Shown here piece after piece: positions 23,248 through 34,734 of a DNA stretch of 64,000 nt (position 1 is its first letter; the number at the start of each line of letters is the position of its first letter). This stretch comes from Epiperipatus broadwayi (Eukaryota > Onychophora > Udeonychophora > Euonychophora > Peripatidae). The notes under the pieces are model-generated. The model ran no database searches. It saw nothing but the letters and a program-made list of their open reading frames with translations, and had not been told where the DNA came from. Made by a program: the position numbers and the translations under genes. Location: contig JAQFVV010006718.1 of assembly GCA_028023455.1 (NCBI GenBank), positions 1-64,000 on the forward strand, given 5' to 3'.

Positions 23248-24444
23248 TCAGTATCGATCTGGTGGTAGCTTTCTTCTATATGGTTCCTGTCCCGGCCTCT
23301 CTATATGCCTTTCCCATCCTTCCGCTCGCTCGAACTTGACTATGGCATCCCCCATCTTGTGGATGCCCTCGTCATCCCGGCTTAGCATCATCCGCCTGAT
23401 GTCTGTTGGCATGTTGTGTCTAATGGTCGAGATGATTTGCTCCTCCGTCATGTGATACGCCGGTAGCTGCTGGAGGCTGGCCACCTGCCTGTAATAGAAC
23501 TGCATTATCGTCTCGTTAGTTTTGAGCCCGTATTTTTCATTGGTGATGTGAAAGTAGATCCCCTCTTGTCTGGTAGCATTCCAAAAGCTTCGTAGAATCT
23601 CTTCTCGATATTCTACGAACGATCTGGGCTTAAACTCGATCGTTCGCCACCAATCTCTAGCTGGCCCTTGCAGGTATGTGCTGGCAATATTGATTTTGTC
23701 TGGCTCCAGCTTTGAGGGCTCAGAAAACAGGTTCCGGGCGCTCTCCACGTGGTCCATCGGACTCTCGTTTTCACCTGCCCTGAAGATCTCAATTTTTACT
23801 TGCCTTTCGGCCCACGACTGGCTCGGTTCCCGCAGGTTTATTCTCAGTTCAAATTTCTTTTCCAACTCCTCCGGACGTTTGGCCATAATTTCTCTCGGTA
23901 CGTTCTGTTGTGGCTCGATTCCTTCTACCTTTCTACTTATCGCGTCCACCTTTTGTCTTACGCTTTCCAGCTCTGCCTTTGCTGTTATCACTTCAGTCTT
24001 CGTTTCTTCTATTTCGGCTTTTGCTGCACCGATCTCTATTTTTATTGAGGTAATCTCCATCTTTACTTCGTCAATCTTTATTTCTTCCTCTTTGCTCTTG
24101 TCCTCCTCTGACTCTCCTGTGTTTCCCTTCAATAATTTTCGTATCTCCCTAATGAATTCCCCTCTCTCCTCCTTTCTCTCTTTCCTTCTTTCTTCTTCTC
24201 TGTCCTCTTCTCTCTTCCTTCTCTCTTCTTCTCTGTCCTCTTCCCTTTTCCTTCTTTCTTCTTCTCTGTACTCTTCTCTCTTCCTTCTTTCTTCCCTATC
24301 TTCCCTCATCTCTATCATCATTTGGCTCATCATTTTAAGAAGCATTTTTATTTCTGATTCAGCCTCTTCTTTAACATCTATCTTTTTGAATGTTATAGGG
24401 CTCTCCCCTGTCTCCTCCCATGCAGTATCGTTATTGCTGTCCAT
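23248..24444 (-). CDS. gag: Gag protein with long charged coiled coil
   Basis: An intact 398-residue frame. Residues about 25-190 are almost purely charged: a run of EERRKREEDRE-type repeats (about residues 55-95) and then a heptad-like KAEIEETKTE region, both predicting a long coiled coil. Residues about 210-350 form a retrotransposon Gag capsid domain, with ARDWW, FVEYREEILRSFW and FYYRQVASL matching AENWW, F-EY-LL-S-W and YFRRQVARL of the Gag at 11.05-12.1 kb. No zinc knuckle or protease follows. It should assemble particles for the element's RNA but depends on Pol in trans. The DNA behind the repeats (24165-24310) is a tandem array, so unit number may vary between copies. Confidence 0.88.
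   Translation of the reverse strand: MDSNNDTAWEETGESPITFKKIDVKEEAESEIKMLLKMMSQMMIEMREDREERRKREEYREEERRKREEDREEERRKREEDREEERRKERKEERGEFIREIRKLLKGNTGESEEDKSKEEEIKIDEVKMEITSIKIEIGAAKAEIEETKTEVITAKAELESVRQKVDAISRKVEGIEPQQNVPREIMAKRPEELEKKFELRINLREPSQSWAERQVKIEIFRAGENESPMDHVESARNLFSEPSKLEPDKINIASTYLQGPARDWWRTIEFKPRSFVEYREEILRSFWNATRQEGIYFHITNEKYGLKTNETIMQFYYRQVASLQQLPAYHMTEEQIISTIRHNMPTDIRRMMLSRDDEGIHKMGDAIVKFERAEGWERHIERPGQEPYRRKLPPDRY
24165..24310. repeat. in-frame tandem repeat within gag
   Basis: About four imperfect ~36 bp units rich in CTTCTTTCTTCTTCTC. They encode the repeated Glu/Arg/Lys block of the coiled coil and keep the frame. Confidence 0.8.
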
Positions 24445-24911
24445 TTATGATTTAATAAAGGAAAAAAATTTTTTTTTCCTTTTTTTTTCTTCCCTTCCTT
24501 TCCTCTCTCTATTTATATTTAAAATGTTACAACTTTTTGTTGATGCTTAAAGGAACGTGATCTTTTTTTCTCTTTTTTTTTTTTATGATAAGAAGTGATT
24601 AATCGACGTCCGCGCCCCCATCTCCCGCTATGTTTTTTTTTTCTCTCCCTTTTTTTTTTTTATTTATTTCGCTCCGGCTCCAAGTGTTTTATTACAAGAT
24701 TTGCAATATTGTGAATCGCTGTATTTTGTTCCGTTTGTTATTTTCCTTTTCTCCCTTTTCCTTCCCTTTCTATTACGTCCAAACTTTCATTTACGTGAAA
24801 AAAAAAAGATTTTTTTTTCTTTCCTCCCTTTCAGTTTTGCATCTTTCACGAGGTTCGGCTGCTTTTGGCTAATGTCTTGATTTGCTTCTCTCCGAAACAT
24901 TATTTATATTA

Positions 24912-24932
24912 GCCTCACGTTTGGAAGCGCCA
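24912..24932 (-). promoter_or_regulatory. primer binding site
   Basis: Minus strand reads TGGCGCTTCCAAACGTGAGG just after the 5' LTR with a short GATAAAA spacer. It shares TGGCGC with the other two elements. Confidence 0.65.
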
Positions 24933-24939
24933 TTTTATC

Positions 24940-27187
24940 TGCCGACCCCTTGCTCCCCTAACACCGGCTCCCTATTAAACCGTTCCTAAAAGGGATTGTG
25001 AGCTCCAAAACAAACATGATACAGCATAAAGATTTTTTTTTTTTTTATATCAATAATTGTTCATTATCAACACAAGGGGCGCCAGATACGATGATTTGAT
25101 TCACACTTTAATTTCTCGCATCACCTTACGTCATATCAAAACGATTCTGAAGTCTAATCCCTGCCCATAAGCTCAAACTCCCAGCATGGACCAATAGGGG
25201 TCACCCAGGGTCACGATGGAATTGCCTTCAAGACTGTTATTCTGGCAAAAGACACAATATTAACCAATGGAGAAGAAGATCGGTTGATTAACAGATCGGT
25301 CTAAGCATTGGATGGGATCATTGGTTATTTATAACTAATAGGAGTGTTCGGTTGAGGCATCATTAGAATAAACAATTAGACGCTTATAATATCATTCCCC
25401 TTTTATCATACAGTCCAATAGAATTATTTATATTAGCTCTATTGACATTTACTTATATTTATTAATAATAGACCCTCCCAACTCTTAAACCTAGGTTAAC
25501 TACATAATAAGTAAACATCGTGACTTACGGCACGATGTTTATGAATGAAATTTAAAAGAAATAAAAACAAGAAAAATATAAGAAAGACAAAATTAAAAGT
25601 GAAATAATTAACTGCATGAATAAGTGCTAATTTTAATAATAATTCCAAAAAAAAAAAAAAATATATTTAATTATAGAAAATGATTTGAGGAATGCTCGAC
25701 TTGTTTAAATTAAAAAAAAAATTTATTGAATATATAAAAAAAAATGAAACATTGATTAATAGCTTTATTTGCACGCACATACGCGCATTCTCGCACTCGC
25801 ACAGAAAAGAACATATTATGCATAATAAACATGGATGATAAAATATATTTCCTTTTTTTTTTCTTTTTTACATTTGAAATTAGGTGTGTGTTATAGTTAT
25901 CTGCGAAAGAAAATAATAACTAGGATCAAAGTTCATAACTGGAAAAGTCCTAAGATTTAAATATGAGGAACTATGTAGCATCTGATATTTTTATTTACAA
26001 AAATTGAGATTAAAATAATAAGATTTAAATATGAGGGATTACGGATCATTTTATATTTGATTTACGAAAGTCAAGTTTAATTAATTATGAGATTGCCTTT
26101 TAAGTTTACATAAAGAATGAATGGAAGCATTATAAAAAAAAATGTTTACCTAGGATTTTGCTTAGTCTTCTGCTGCTTCTAATTTGGTGAGGGTTCGAAC
26201 CTGATAGATGATGTTTCCATAATACATGGTTATTCATTTCACATAAGTTCAGCGTAGTATGTTTGGACGATTCTTGTATATTAAACGGAACAACGTCCTT
26301 AGACTGATTGGAGCACTATGTTCGGATGGTACTGTTGTTGATCATTCATAGCTGTGGAGATGTTCTGGCGGCGGAGCGTCGGTCAATCACTGAAGGGTTT
26401 CCTAGCCCATCATGACGATCGACGCTCTAAATGTTAATTTCACAGTGATCATATTGGATATACCGGATAGCACAAAAAAAAAAAAAGAAAGAAAAGTTCT
26501 AGGAGTGTAAAAAAAAGAAAAAGTTGCTTTTGCTTTTCTTTTTCTTTTAGATTTAGGTTCATATTTATATGGGTTGGTTATTATCTGAGGATCGAATCTC
26601 CACCCAGAGTTCAATATTCTTTGAGTTGTCGTTGGGGTCCGTGTCCTACGTAATGTTCACTCAATCCATATGCTTGAGGCAATCTTATGTTTATGCAATC
26701 TCATATTGCAATCTCAGTTAGAAAAAAATCATACTTATTCACACCTTTTATGCATACATGTGTGCGTGTTTTAAGAGAACAATTTAACTTACATTAGTTT
26801 AAAAGTCGAGCATTTAATCTGTCTCAAAATCACTTCTATAAGCTTTTAACTTTCACTACAGTTATAATTTAAAATAAACCCCTTTTAATTACCCCCGCGG
26901 CATATACAAGTAGATATCACTTATTGAGGTTTAAAATGGCATATTAGTAATACTTTATATTTTATTTTTTTAGAGAATATTATTATAGTAGATTATAAGA
27001 AAGCCTTAAACTATTTAATCAGAAATATTAACATTTTATTTTACAATGTATTTTATAACGTATTGAAAGAAAACTACATTTATTTTTTTTATCATAAGTT
27101 GAAAGTGAAAGAAGAAAAAAAATATAGAGTGTTTACATTGCTCGTGTGTGTGCGCGTATATACCTGTACCGGCTTTGTCTCGGTACA
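24940..27187 (-). repeat. 5' LTR (2248 bp)
   Basis: Partner of 20003-22245. The outer end GGTACA meets (TA)n at 27188. Almost all differences between the copies that I counted are transitions. Confidence 0.92.
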
Positions 27188-29713
27188 ATATATATATATG
27201 AAAATCAATATTAGTATAATTTATAATACTTTGGGAACTTTATAGTATTTTATATATTCTAATAAATTTATTAATTTATAATGTATCTAATTTATAGTTT
27301 GTCTATATTGTAATATTCATACTTAATAATAGTTTTATATAGAATAAATCAACTATGAACTTTGTAAATTTATTATTAAAACTTATGAAATGTGTCATAA
27401 GCCATCGTATTTTAAAATTTCTTATTTTTAGAATATAATGAATTCCTCAAATTGTTGTGAATAAAGTTCTTTTTTTATTGTTTTGATTACTAATCTCCAT
27501 CCCGATTAAATAGGCTTTGTTTAATAAGATGACTTGTGAAATTTAATCAAGTTTGTAATATTTTATATTTTGTTTTTATGCTTTCTTTAATTAGTAAATG
27601 AATCCTTGGGGCATGTTTAATGTTGGCGATAGGAGGGAAACTGACTAATAGAAGAGGCCCCTGGAAAAATGCAGACCACAGAGGATAAGTGAACATCATG
27701 TGTCTTGAATGCAAAGAAGCACGGTTGGGTCATATAAATAACTAAATTTTGGCTATCAATTTAATTAGAATCAATTAGAATTTTGTTTTCAGTCACCAGA
27801 CTTCAAGCCAGTTACTTTATGTCAGGCTAAGAAAAGAAGTCGTTTGCTTACATCAGACGTCTGCCGATCTCATATGCAATGCAGAGTCTGAAACATCTAC
27901 TTCGAAAATGTGAACTTTTCCAAGAAATGCTCTCCTGAACGAACATCTGCCGCTTTACCAATGCCTGTTTCCAACCCAAGTTTATTTACGTGCCTTCAAT
28001 CCAAGGTAAAATACCTAAATTGCCACCAACTGATGAAATTTAATTAATTAGTTTGCTTCTATTTCCCAAATTATATTGTAAGCATTTCATTTTATGTCTA
28101 TTTAATTCTTAAAAAAAAGTTATATATATATGTTAAATGTCTATAGAACTTATTCTTATGCTATATAATTTCTTCTTAAATTTGGTACGGCAATTTAAAT
28201 ATAATTTTGCTTCTTTAATTTGTTATTTTGATTTATGTTAATTTGCCAAGTTTGTATCAAACTCAGCGAGTAAATTTAAATCTGATTGCTCATAGTTTTC
28301 TTCTATTACACAAGAAAAACATAAATTGCGTTAAAATTAATTATTCAGTTCGCTTAATTTTATACAAATTTATTTGATTGTTTTCTAATAATTTCAGTCT
28401 TAACCCTCATCTCATTAGTGAGTTGTTTTATCTATCCAGTAATTAAATTTCACATGAAATGAGTTTAATATTTAATTGAAATCATATTATCAGTTATAAC
28501 ATGTAAAAAGACATTTTGGGTGTATGGGAGAAAATCATTTAGTCCTTCTTAGTTTTAGAATCTTGCCTGTATAATTTTCCCCATTATTAGTTAATTGCGT
28601 GGGGGGGGGGGATTGTTTGAGCACTCCATTACGCTGGAGAGCAGATTATTTAAATCAGGTATTTAATTTATTATGGTCGTGAGCGAACGACTTATTTATG
28701 CTTAGGCGTTATAAGTGTATAGTTGCCACATTTATTTATTAATTTTTTTGCTTTGTCATATATCTCCAGGACCTTCAGAATGGACCAATCCCACTTCTCA
28801 TTATCCCCACAAACTAAATGCTTTTCCTACTAGGGATTCGATTTCAGACAATTCTAATAAATCAATGTATGGGAACAAACGGATGAACTGTCCAAACACT
28901 CTATCCAGTGCCACTATTCTTCAAAGATATGTTTTGGTTGTCGGATCAACATATCTTTTCTTTTATGCAAACATGACAAAGTTACCCAGAGTATCTTAAG
29001 TGACCTCATTTCTTTCAAGCGATGGGAAACTATACCGAGTACCGCCTCCATTATTCTATATTTCTTTATAGACCTGCAACACTCTGTGTCAGCTATAATA
29101 GCATGCCATTTGCCAAACATTTTATTTTAATCACTTAGGTTAAATTATAATTGCAGTTTGTGTTGGGTTAAATCATCTTACTCCCGCTCATCCGGTCGGT
29201 CTTCATGATTTAATAACACGTATCTACATATGTAGTTACAATCGCGCGCTATAAAAGCTTATATATTTTCAGTATAATAAAGGTTTTAGCCTTTCACGTT
29301 ATTATTAAGCCAATTATCATACATTTGTAATCGTTTAGATGAGGGTAAGCCACTATATATTATTATCAATGACTTAATGAAATTTTTTCATGACCTTGGC
29401 ATATTAACCAAATCAATCCGTTTTATATTTATATATTATTTGCACTGCCCACCCTATGTTTAGCAGCACCTATAATCTTATTTTATATGTTAAATTGTAT
29501 TGCAGTTGCATTCATTAATTTTCATGTTAAAACAAATGTGTATTAAATTGTCTACGGTCTTGAATGACTTATTTATTAATTCAGAAGTGCAAATTAAATT
29601 ATTATTAAATATGTAACCTCCATTGTATAGACATCTCAGAGCTTATGTTGTTTTATTAATATATATATATATATATTATATTTAATGTTTTCACGGTTAT
29701 ATGATGTAGATAA
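27188..29713. other. non-coding interval with a TATA-like site
   Basis: Less AT-rich patches at 27.6-28.0 and 28.75-29.1 kb have no recognisable coding content. A good TATA box (CTATAAAAGC, 29249-29258) followed by AATAAA at about 29276 could be an LTR-type promoter and poly(A) signal, but I cannot find repeat ends. Confidence 0.35.
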
Positions 29714-29848
29714 AATAATATTTTTGGGTACGAACCGTGTATTATTTTGCATTACAATCCAATAACCTTGATAATGGCGGTTGCTAGTCCGTCGAAATAT
29801 CGGATTGTAATGCAAAATAATACACGGTTCGTACCCAAAAATATTATT
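29714..29848 (+). mobile_element. hairpin element with hammerhead-like loop
   Basis: Perfect inverted arms of 47 bp (29714-29760 and 29802-29848) enclose 41 bases and lie between (TA)n tracts. The loop has GGCGG/CCGTC (stem II, with a G-T pair), GTCGAAATATC (core GAAA, a 2 bp stem III and an ATC cleavage triplet), and the arm itself would be stem I. The first core box reads TTGATAA rather than CTGATGA, with six extra bases before it. This resembles the terminal ribozyme region of Penelope-like elements in variant or decayed form. Confidence 0.6.
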
Positions 29849-30369
29849 ATATATATATTATCACTTAATAAATTTACTCTAGATCATATATCTGTATTCT
29901 TGCGTTTATCATTTATTTCTTGAATCTCTATTATTTACTATTTTGTATTTACTATGTTGTGAGTCATAATTCTTTATTTGAAACAAATGTTTAAATTCAA
30001 ACCCTTTGTTAATGTTGCCTTGAATATTATTATGGCTCGGATCATTAATCAATGTCAAACAACAGTCTGTATCGTTCTTGAATAGTTATAATTTATAGAA
30101 GTATTAAGTACTCCATTATATATATATATATGTGTGTGTATATATATTGTTTTAAGTCTCTTGCTCTTGTTATTCTCATTGCTGGGTCTGGAGTAATGAA
30201 AAGCTTGTTAGTATCATCAAAAAGTGTTATTCACATAGTCATAGACCCTGGAGGACAGGCAAATAGGTTGATATTTAGTATTGTTCCTGATTTATGTATC
30301 TTGTACATGCTAGATGGATATACGTTTGCTTGGATTCTAGGTCTTGTTGAATGAATACATGATTTTGAC

Positions 30370-30750
30370 CGATACACTATATAATTCTTGATAGAAGTCT
30401 TCTACCTATTTTATGATGTCATCTGTTTCTTTAGTAATTATTCCATATTTTTTCTTATATCAGATATAAATTTCCTACCAATACCAAAATGTTGTTTTAC
30501 ACTCTTGAGACTTATATTCTCTTCTACAGCTTTCCTTGCTAGTTCATAGTTATACTTTCTTATATCATTTTCAACTTTTTTCCGTGCCATTTTACAAAAT
30601 TCGAGGTATTCAATCCTTTTTAATGCATCATTTTTGTATATTTTCATATTTCCATATTCCTTCTTTTCTTCATAAATTCTCTAGTCTCAGAAATTATATT
30701 GGTCAATTGCTACTTCTTTCTACCAGCTATCTTTGTTGCAGTTTTTAAAA
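30370..30750 (-). pseudogene. LINE linker segment between endonuclease and RT
   Basis: Minus-strand frames read ETREFMKKRRNME, then a 69-residue open stretch with KMARKKVENDIRKYNYELAR and SLKSVKQHFGIGRKFISDIR, then ITKETDDIIK and VEDFYQELYS. This is the basic linker that joins the APE endonuclease to the reverse transcriptase in craniofacial-development-protein-2-like LINE ORFs. Reverse transcriptase sequence is not found below it, so this part is also truncated. It is in the opposite orientation to the endonuclease part next to it. Stops are present. Confidence 0.65.
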
Positions 30751-30754
30751 GTAT

Positions 30755-31735
30755 ATCACATGAGGCTGTAAATTCACCAACCAAGGCAGTGGTTGGTGGC
30801 CGCAGGCAAAGGGTGATAAGAATCCCCTGATTGTGGACCCAAGCTGCCATTTGATGATTTTTTATTTAGGTACTTATAACTGCAGATCATTTTCAAGTGA
30901 AGGAAAATTGCAAGACTTAGAAGTGCAAGAATTAGAAGAACTGTCTTATATTAAATGGGATATTATTGGACTTTGTGAAGTTAGAAGAAAAGGTGAAGAG
31001 ACACTTGATTTAAAAAGTGGACATGTATTCTACAATAAAGGCACAAATATTGGAAATACAAGTGGAGTAGGATTCATTATAAATAAAAAGTGGAAGAACA
31101 ACATTGTGGAGATTGATGGGGTATTGGACAGAGTAGCAAGAGTAGTTATACAACTTAATAGCACATACGAATTGCAGATAATTCAGGTTTATGCCCAGCA
31201 AGTTCTCATAGTAATGAAGTTGTTTTAAAAAGCTTTTGATCAGAGTAAACAACATTTTAAAATTGTTATGGGAGACTTTAATGCTAAAATTGATAAACAA
31301 ATGAAAGATGAAAGTGTTGTAGGTAATTTTGGTTCTAGTAATAGAAATGAGAAAGGACATAGACTTGTGGAGTTTGCAGAAAAAGAAAAACTTTATATTG
31401 TGAATTCTTTTTTTTTAAAAAATGTTAAAAGGAAATGGACATGGAAGCATCCAAACAAAGGTACAGTAGAAGTGGATTATATTTTGACCAACAGAAAATA
31501 CATATTTAAAGATTGTAATGTTCTTAATAAATTTAACACAGGAAGTAATAATCAATTAGTAAGATGTAAGATAAGTGTTAATGCAAAACTAGAGAGACAA
31601 AAATTATTAAGAAAAACAATATTTAGAGTTGATATTCCTAATCTTCAGAAACATTCTAAATAATTTAAATTAGAACGTACAAATCGGTTTCAAGTAGTAG
31701 TAGATTTTGAACATGATTCAGATTTGTTAATATAT
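30755..31735 (+). pseudogene. LINE apurinic-type endonuclease, broken
   Basis: After a leader of about 75 bp, the frame reads LGTYNCRSF, WDIIGLCEVRRKGEE (with the catalytic Glu), SGVGFIINKKW, DRVARVVIQLN and QIIQVYA, then MGDFNAKIDK, KRKWTWKHPN and VDYILTNRK. These are the ordered motifs of an exonuclease-endonuclease-phosphatase domain that nicks target DNA for LINE integration. Two compensating frame shifts lie around 31190-31240. The final SDH motif reads SNN, so both catalytic residues there are lost. Coding similarity fades at about 31735. The piece begins beside the linker segment on the other strand, a twin-priming arrangement. Confidence 0.82.
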
Positions 31736-32968
31736 TGTTACCCCTCATCATCGATCACCAACACCTCTCCGACCTTTCGTAACCACAAATACCTGGGGGG
31801 GGGGTGCCAATTCTATGAATCATAGAATAAACTATTAATCTAACTTTACCTTAAAATTATTAATGAGGCTCTTAAATGAAGTTTTACCTTAGCTTAGCCC
31901 AGTTGGTGGTCACAAAGGTTTATAAGGTGTAAAATGTACATTAGATGTGGGAGGAAATATTATAATTAATAGGAAACAAAACATCTATTAAATTCTAAAA
32001 TAAATAAGAATTAAATTGGTAAAATTCTACCATCTAAATTAACAAGTTATAGTCTATACTGTGCCAGGCATTAGACAATGGCCTTGCACAAAGTCTGTAT
32101 TAAGTACAACAAATATAAAAATGTGCTAGATTAATAATGGAGGCTGAGTCTGAGCAGTAGAATACCCACACACACACAAATTTAAATATTGTACACTTAT
32201 AATAAACTCATGTGTTGTTTTTTTTTCTATTTTGTATATTTTTTTTATGATATATCACTTTATGTATTTGGCTTTTCTCTGAAAAATTCAAATAGAGAAA
32301 GGCAAACTTATTAAACAAATGAATCAAATGTTGGAACATATTAGTAAAATAAATAATTAAAGCAATTGTTCCAACATAAGTGCATATTTTTCATTTTTTT
32401 TAATTACTTCTTTAAAAACAAATTTTATTCTATAAACAAAGAATGTTAATTGCTTTTGCAAAAATCTGACCAAAAGCAAAATGTTGGATAATGCTATAAT
32501 TAAAATGTTATCTTTTTTTTTTTTTTTATGAAATAGAAATTCTTTTGAATTGAATAGCTGTAATCAAGTGGTCTGGGTTTTTCAAGATGGAAACCAATCA
32601 TTGTATCAAACCCTAAAATGTAAAGTTTAATCGGAAAAATTGTAAGCAATGTTATAATCTAAGTGATAAGCTAAATTAAAAGGATTGGCTGATTCGTACT
32701 TCTCAGAGGGCTATCTGTATTGGTTCTTATGGGTGATTTTGATAAGTTAGTCAGTGCTGGGAGATTCATTCTTTCTTTGGCAGTCATTCTGGGCAAGTCA
32801 TTCACTACTTTGGCTTCAGAATTAGTAAATCATCTAGCTACTTGAGATTAATTTATGGAGTAGATTACAGCAGATAATTTCTAAGAAAAAATCCATTGCA
32901 CAGTTCTTTTAAGAACTAATGATTTCTTAAGATTTAATGAACATTTAATAAAATTTATGTTCACATAC
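31736..32968. other. non-coding interval
   Basis: AT-rich; a G run near 31797 and a (CA)n run near 32168. No gene or repeat recognised. Confidence 0.4.
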
Positions 32969-33168
32969 AAACAGAGGAAAATATGAAGCAATCTACCAGA
33001 GAGTCCAGTAAAATGACCGTGAGGTAGACAACCAGCCAGCGCACCGCTCTTTCTCTGTCCCAAGCCGCCAAGATGTGACCACGCCAGTTCCAGCCGCCCA
33101 CGATGATGACAAATGCCCTTGCTAAATAGATGAAATCCTCACTACACAGCGAGTTGATTTGAAGCCCT
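32969..33168 (-). CDS. probable internal exon of a membrane protein gene
   Basis: This is the most convincing host coding sequence. It is a GC-rich island on the minus strand whose frame is open from 33208 to 32969. It encodes hydrophobic segments separated by charged loops: FILLLWAL, then a segment with YLARAFVIIVGGWNW, then DRERAVRWLVVYLTVILLDS. A GTATGT donor follows at 32968-32963. The pyrimidine-rich TCTTCATTCTTCTCCTCTGG before an AG at 33170-33169 is a candidate acceptor; a TAA lies just upstream of the open part. The pattern of an aromatic loop, then charged, then a hydrophobic helix ending in LLD recalls AGTRAP-like small membrane proteins, but that is only a guess. Other exons were not found. 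Confidence 0.55.
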
Positions 33169-33208
33169 CTCAGAGCCCAGAGGAGAAGAATGAAGACGCA
33201 GACATAAG

Positions 33209-34734
33209 TTTATTTTGAGATATTTTATTAATATTGAAATAATTAACTTTGATATTTCCGATTAAATATATTATTATTTTTTTTGTTATTATTATTAGTC
33301 ATTTTAAAAAAGAGAGAGAGTCTCTCACTTACGTATACTGAATTTACGGTTATTACGGGCATAAATGATAAAGCTTTTACTTAAATCTTTTGAGTCAATT
33401 TTTCTATTTTAAATTCTAGTATTTTCAACAAAGATTGCAATGAGATTTTTTTTTGTTGTTGTTGTTGCTATTCGTTTTGCTCTTGTTGTTATTCCTGAAA
33501 TTCGTCATATATAAATATGCATGTATATATATGTATGCGTACATACGCATTCGGTAAATACGATATCTCATGTTGAATATCTAAAAAGTATTTAACCGTA
33601 TATCCTTTTTCAAGTTAATTTTTTGTTTATCTCTGCTCACCTCATGATGCGTGTAAGAAGGGATTGATCTATTATAGATTCCCTGTAAGCAAGTACTCTA
33701 ATAACTTTATATTTAAAATAATAGTAAGTGTATAATTGTGCTAAACGTATATACATGTATAGAAATTTATTTATGGCAAAAGGGAAATAGATACAGTACC
33801 TTATGGTGAGTACGATATAGTATCTGAGCCAATGCAACCTATTGAGTTGTTGAAAATACGAAATTAGTGAAATATTTCATAGTGCAAATAAGCATAGTTT
33901 TTATTATTATATTTCCTATCAATAAAAAGGTTTTAAAGTCATCAGTAAAAGTATATGCCTGTATAACCGAAGATCTCTAATCTGATATATACATATATAT
34001 AAAATCACACAAAGTATAACTTATTTCTACAGGGTCAAAAAAAGCTCAGACCACTTCCATTCTTTGTAAAACATTGTAAATAGCTTTAGGGGTTTATTAT
34101 TTTCTTATATAAATTGTATTTTATCGATTTCAATGCCTTGTATATATATAGGGGTTTGTGATAATTAATTATTTAGTATTTTTTTTTATATTATATCATC
34201 ATTAGTATGAAACGGTGGTGGGTATTTGGGATTAAATAAATATTTAATCATAATATTAAACTTGTGTCGTTTCATATGATTATTTATATTGATAAAAATG
34301 TGTCATTTCCTTATCAATCATGTACCTATAATAATCATTTAACTTACCCATTTGAAGACCCTAGATGTAGAGTGACCGAGCTAGCCACAAGGGATATAGC
34401 TCTACGGGGGTGGGGTGTTAAATCTTATTCCTATGCTCCGCTGAACATATAGTATTTCACATCCTTCTAGGAGGGTGAAAAATTCATTTTTTGATTCTTT
34501 CTAGAAGTGGCGCGCAAAAGTCTATTTTGTAAATAGATTTTTCAAAGGTGTGTACTTGCCATTGTTCTAAATATTCGGGCATTAAAATAAGATATCAACT
34601 AAAGGGTGTTTTTAAGTGGAAGATTACTGTCAATCCACTCTTTCTATCAATTTAGCTGGAAGTACCAATATACATGAGTACAGACAACCGGCTTGATTGA
34701 TTTCCATTTCTTTACCTGTTAAATCTTGGTCACT
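33209..34734. other. non-coding interval
   Basis: AT-rich, with (TTG)n near 33452 and several short (TA)n. If the exon at 33.0 kb is real this is intron or upstream sequence. The less AT-rich part at 34.34-34.45 kb has no recognisable content. Confidence 0.35.

Larger units (their letters stand above)
20001..27187 (-). mobile_element. young gag-only LTR retrotransposon
   Basis: A complete element on the minus strand: 5' LTR 24940-27187, primer binding site 24912-24932, intact gag 24444-23248, about 1 kb of non-coding sequence, 3' LTR 20003-22245. There is no protease, reverse transcriptase, RNase H or integrase, so it is non-autonomous. By eye the two 2.24 kb LTRs differ at about 17 substitutions plus homopolymer length changes, about 99% identity. 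Both outer flanks are (TA)n, so the target duplication cannot be read exactly. Shared LTR terminus, primer-site start and homologous Gag link it to the pol-bearing element at 9.5-14.4 kb, a plausible helper type. Confidence 0.9.

Noticed and set aside
23678-24550. Plus-strand 290-residue Ser/Leu-rich ORF
   Set aside because: Antisense of the Glu/Lys/Arg-rich Gag coiled coil; codon complement explains its composition.
28025-28060. CTGATGA as another hammerhead
   Set aside because: No GAAA box, stem II or cleavage triplet at the right spacing; the same holds for CTGATGA at 5704 and 35673.
30130-30354. 74-residue plus-strand ORF beside the LINE
   Set aside because: No domain; the minus strand carries LINE linker sequence only down to about 30370 and nothing recognisable here.
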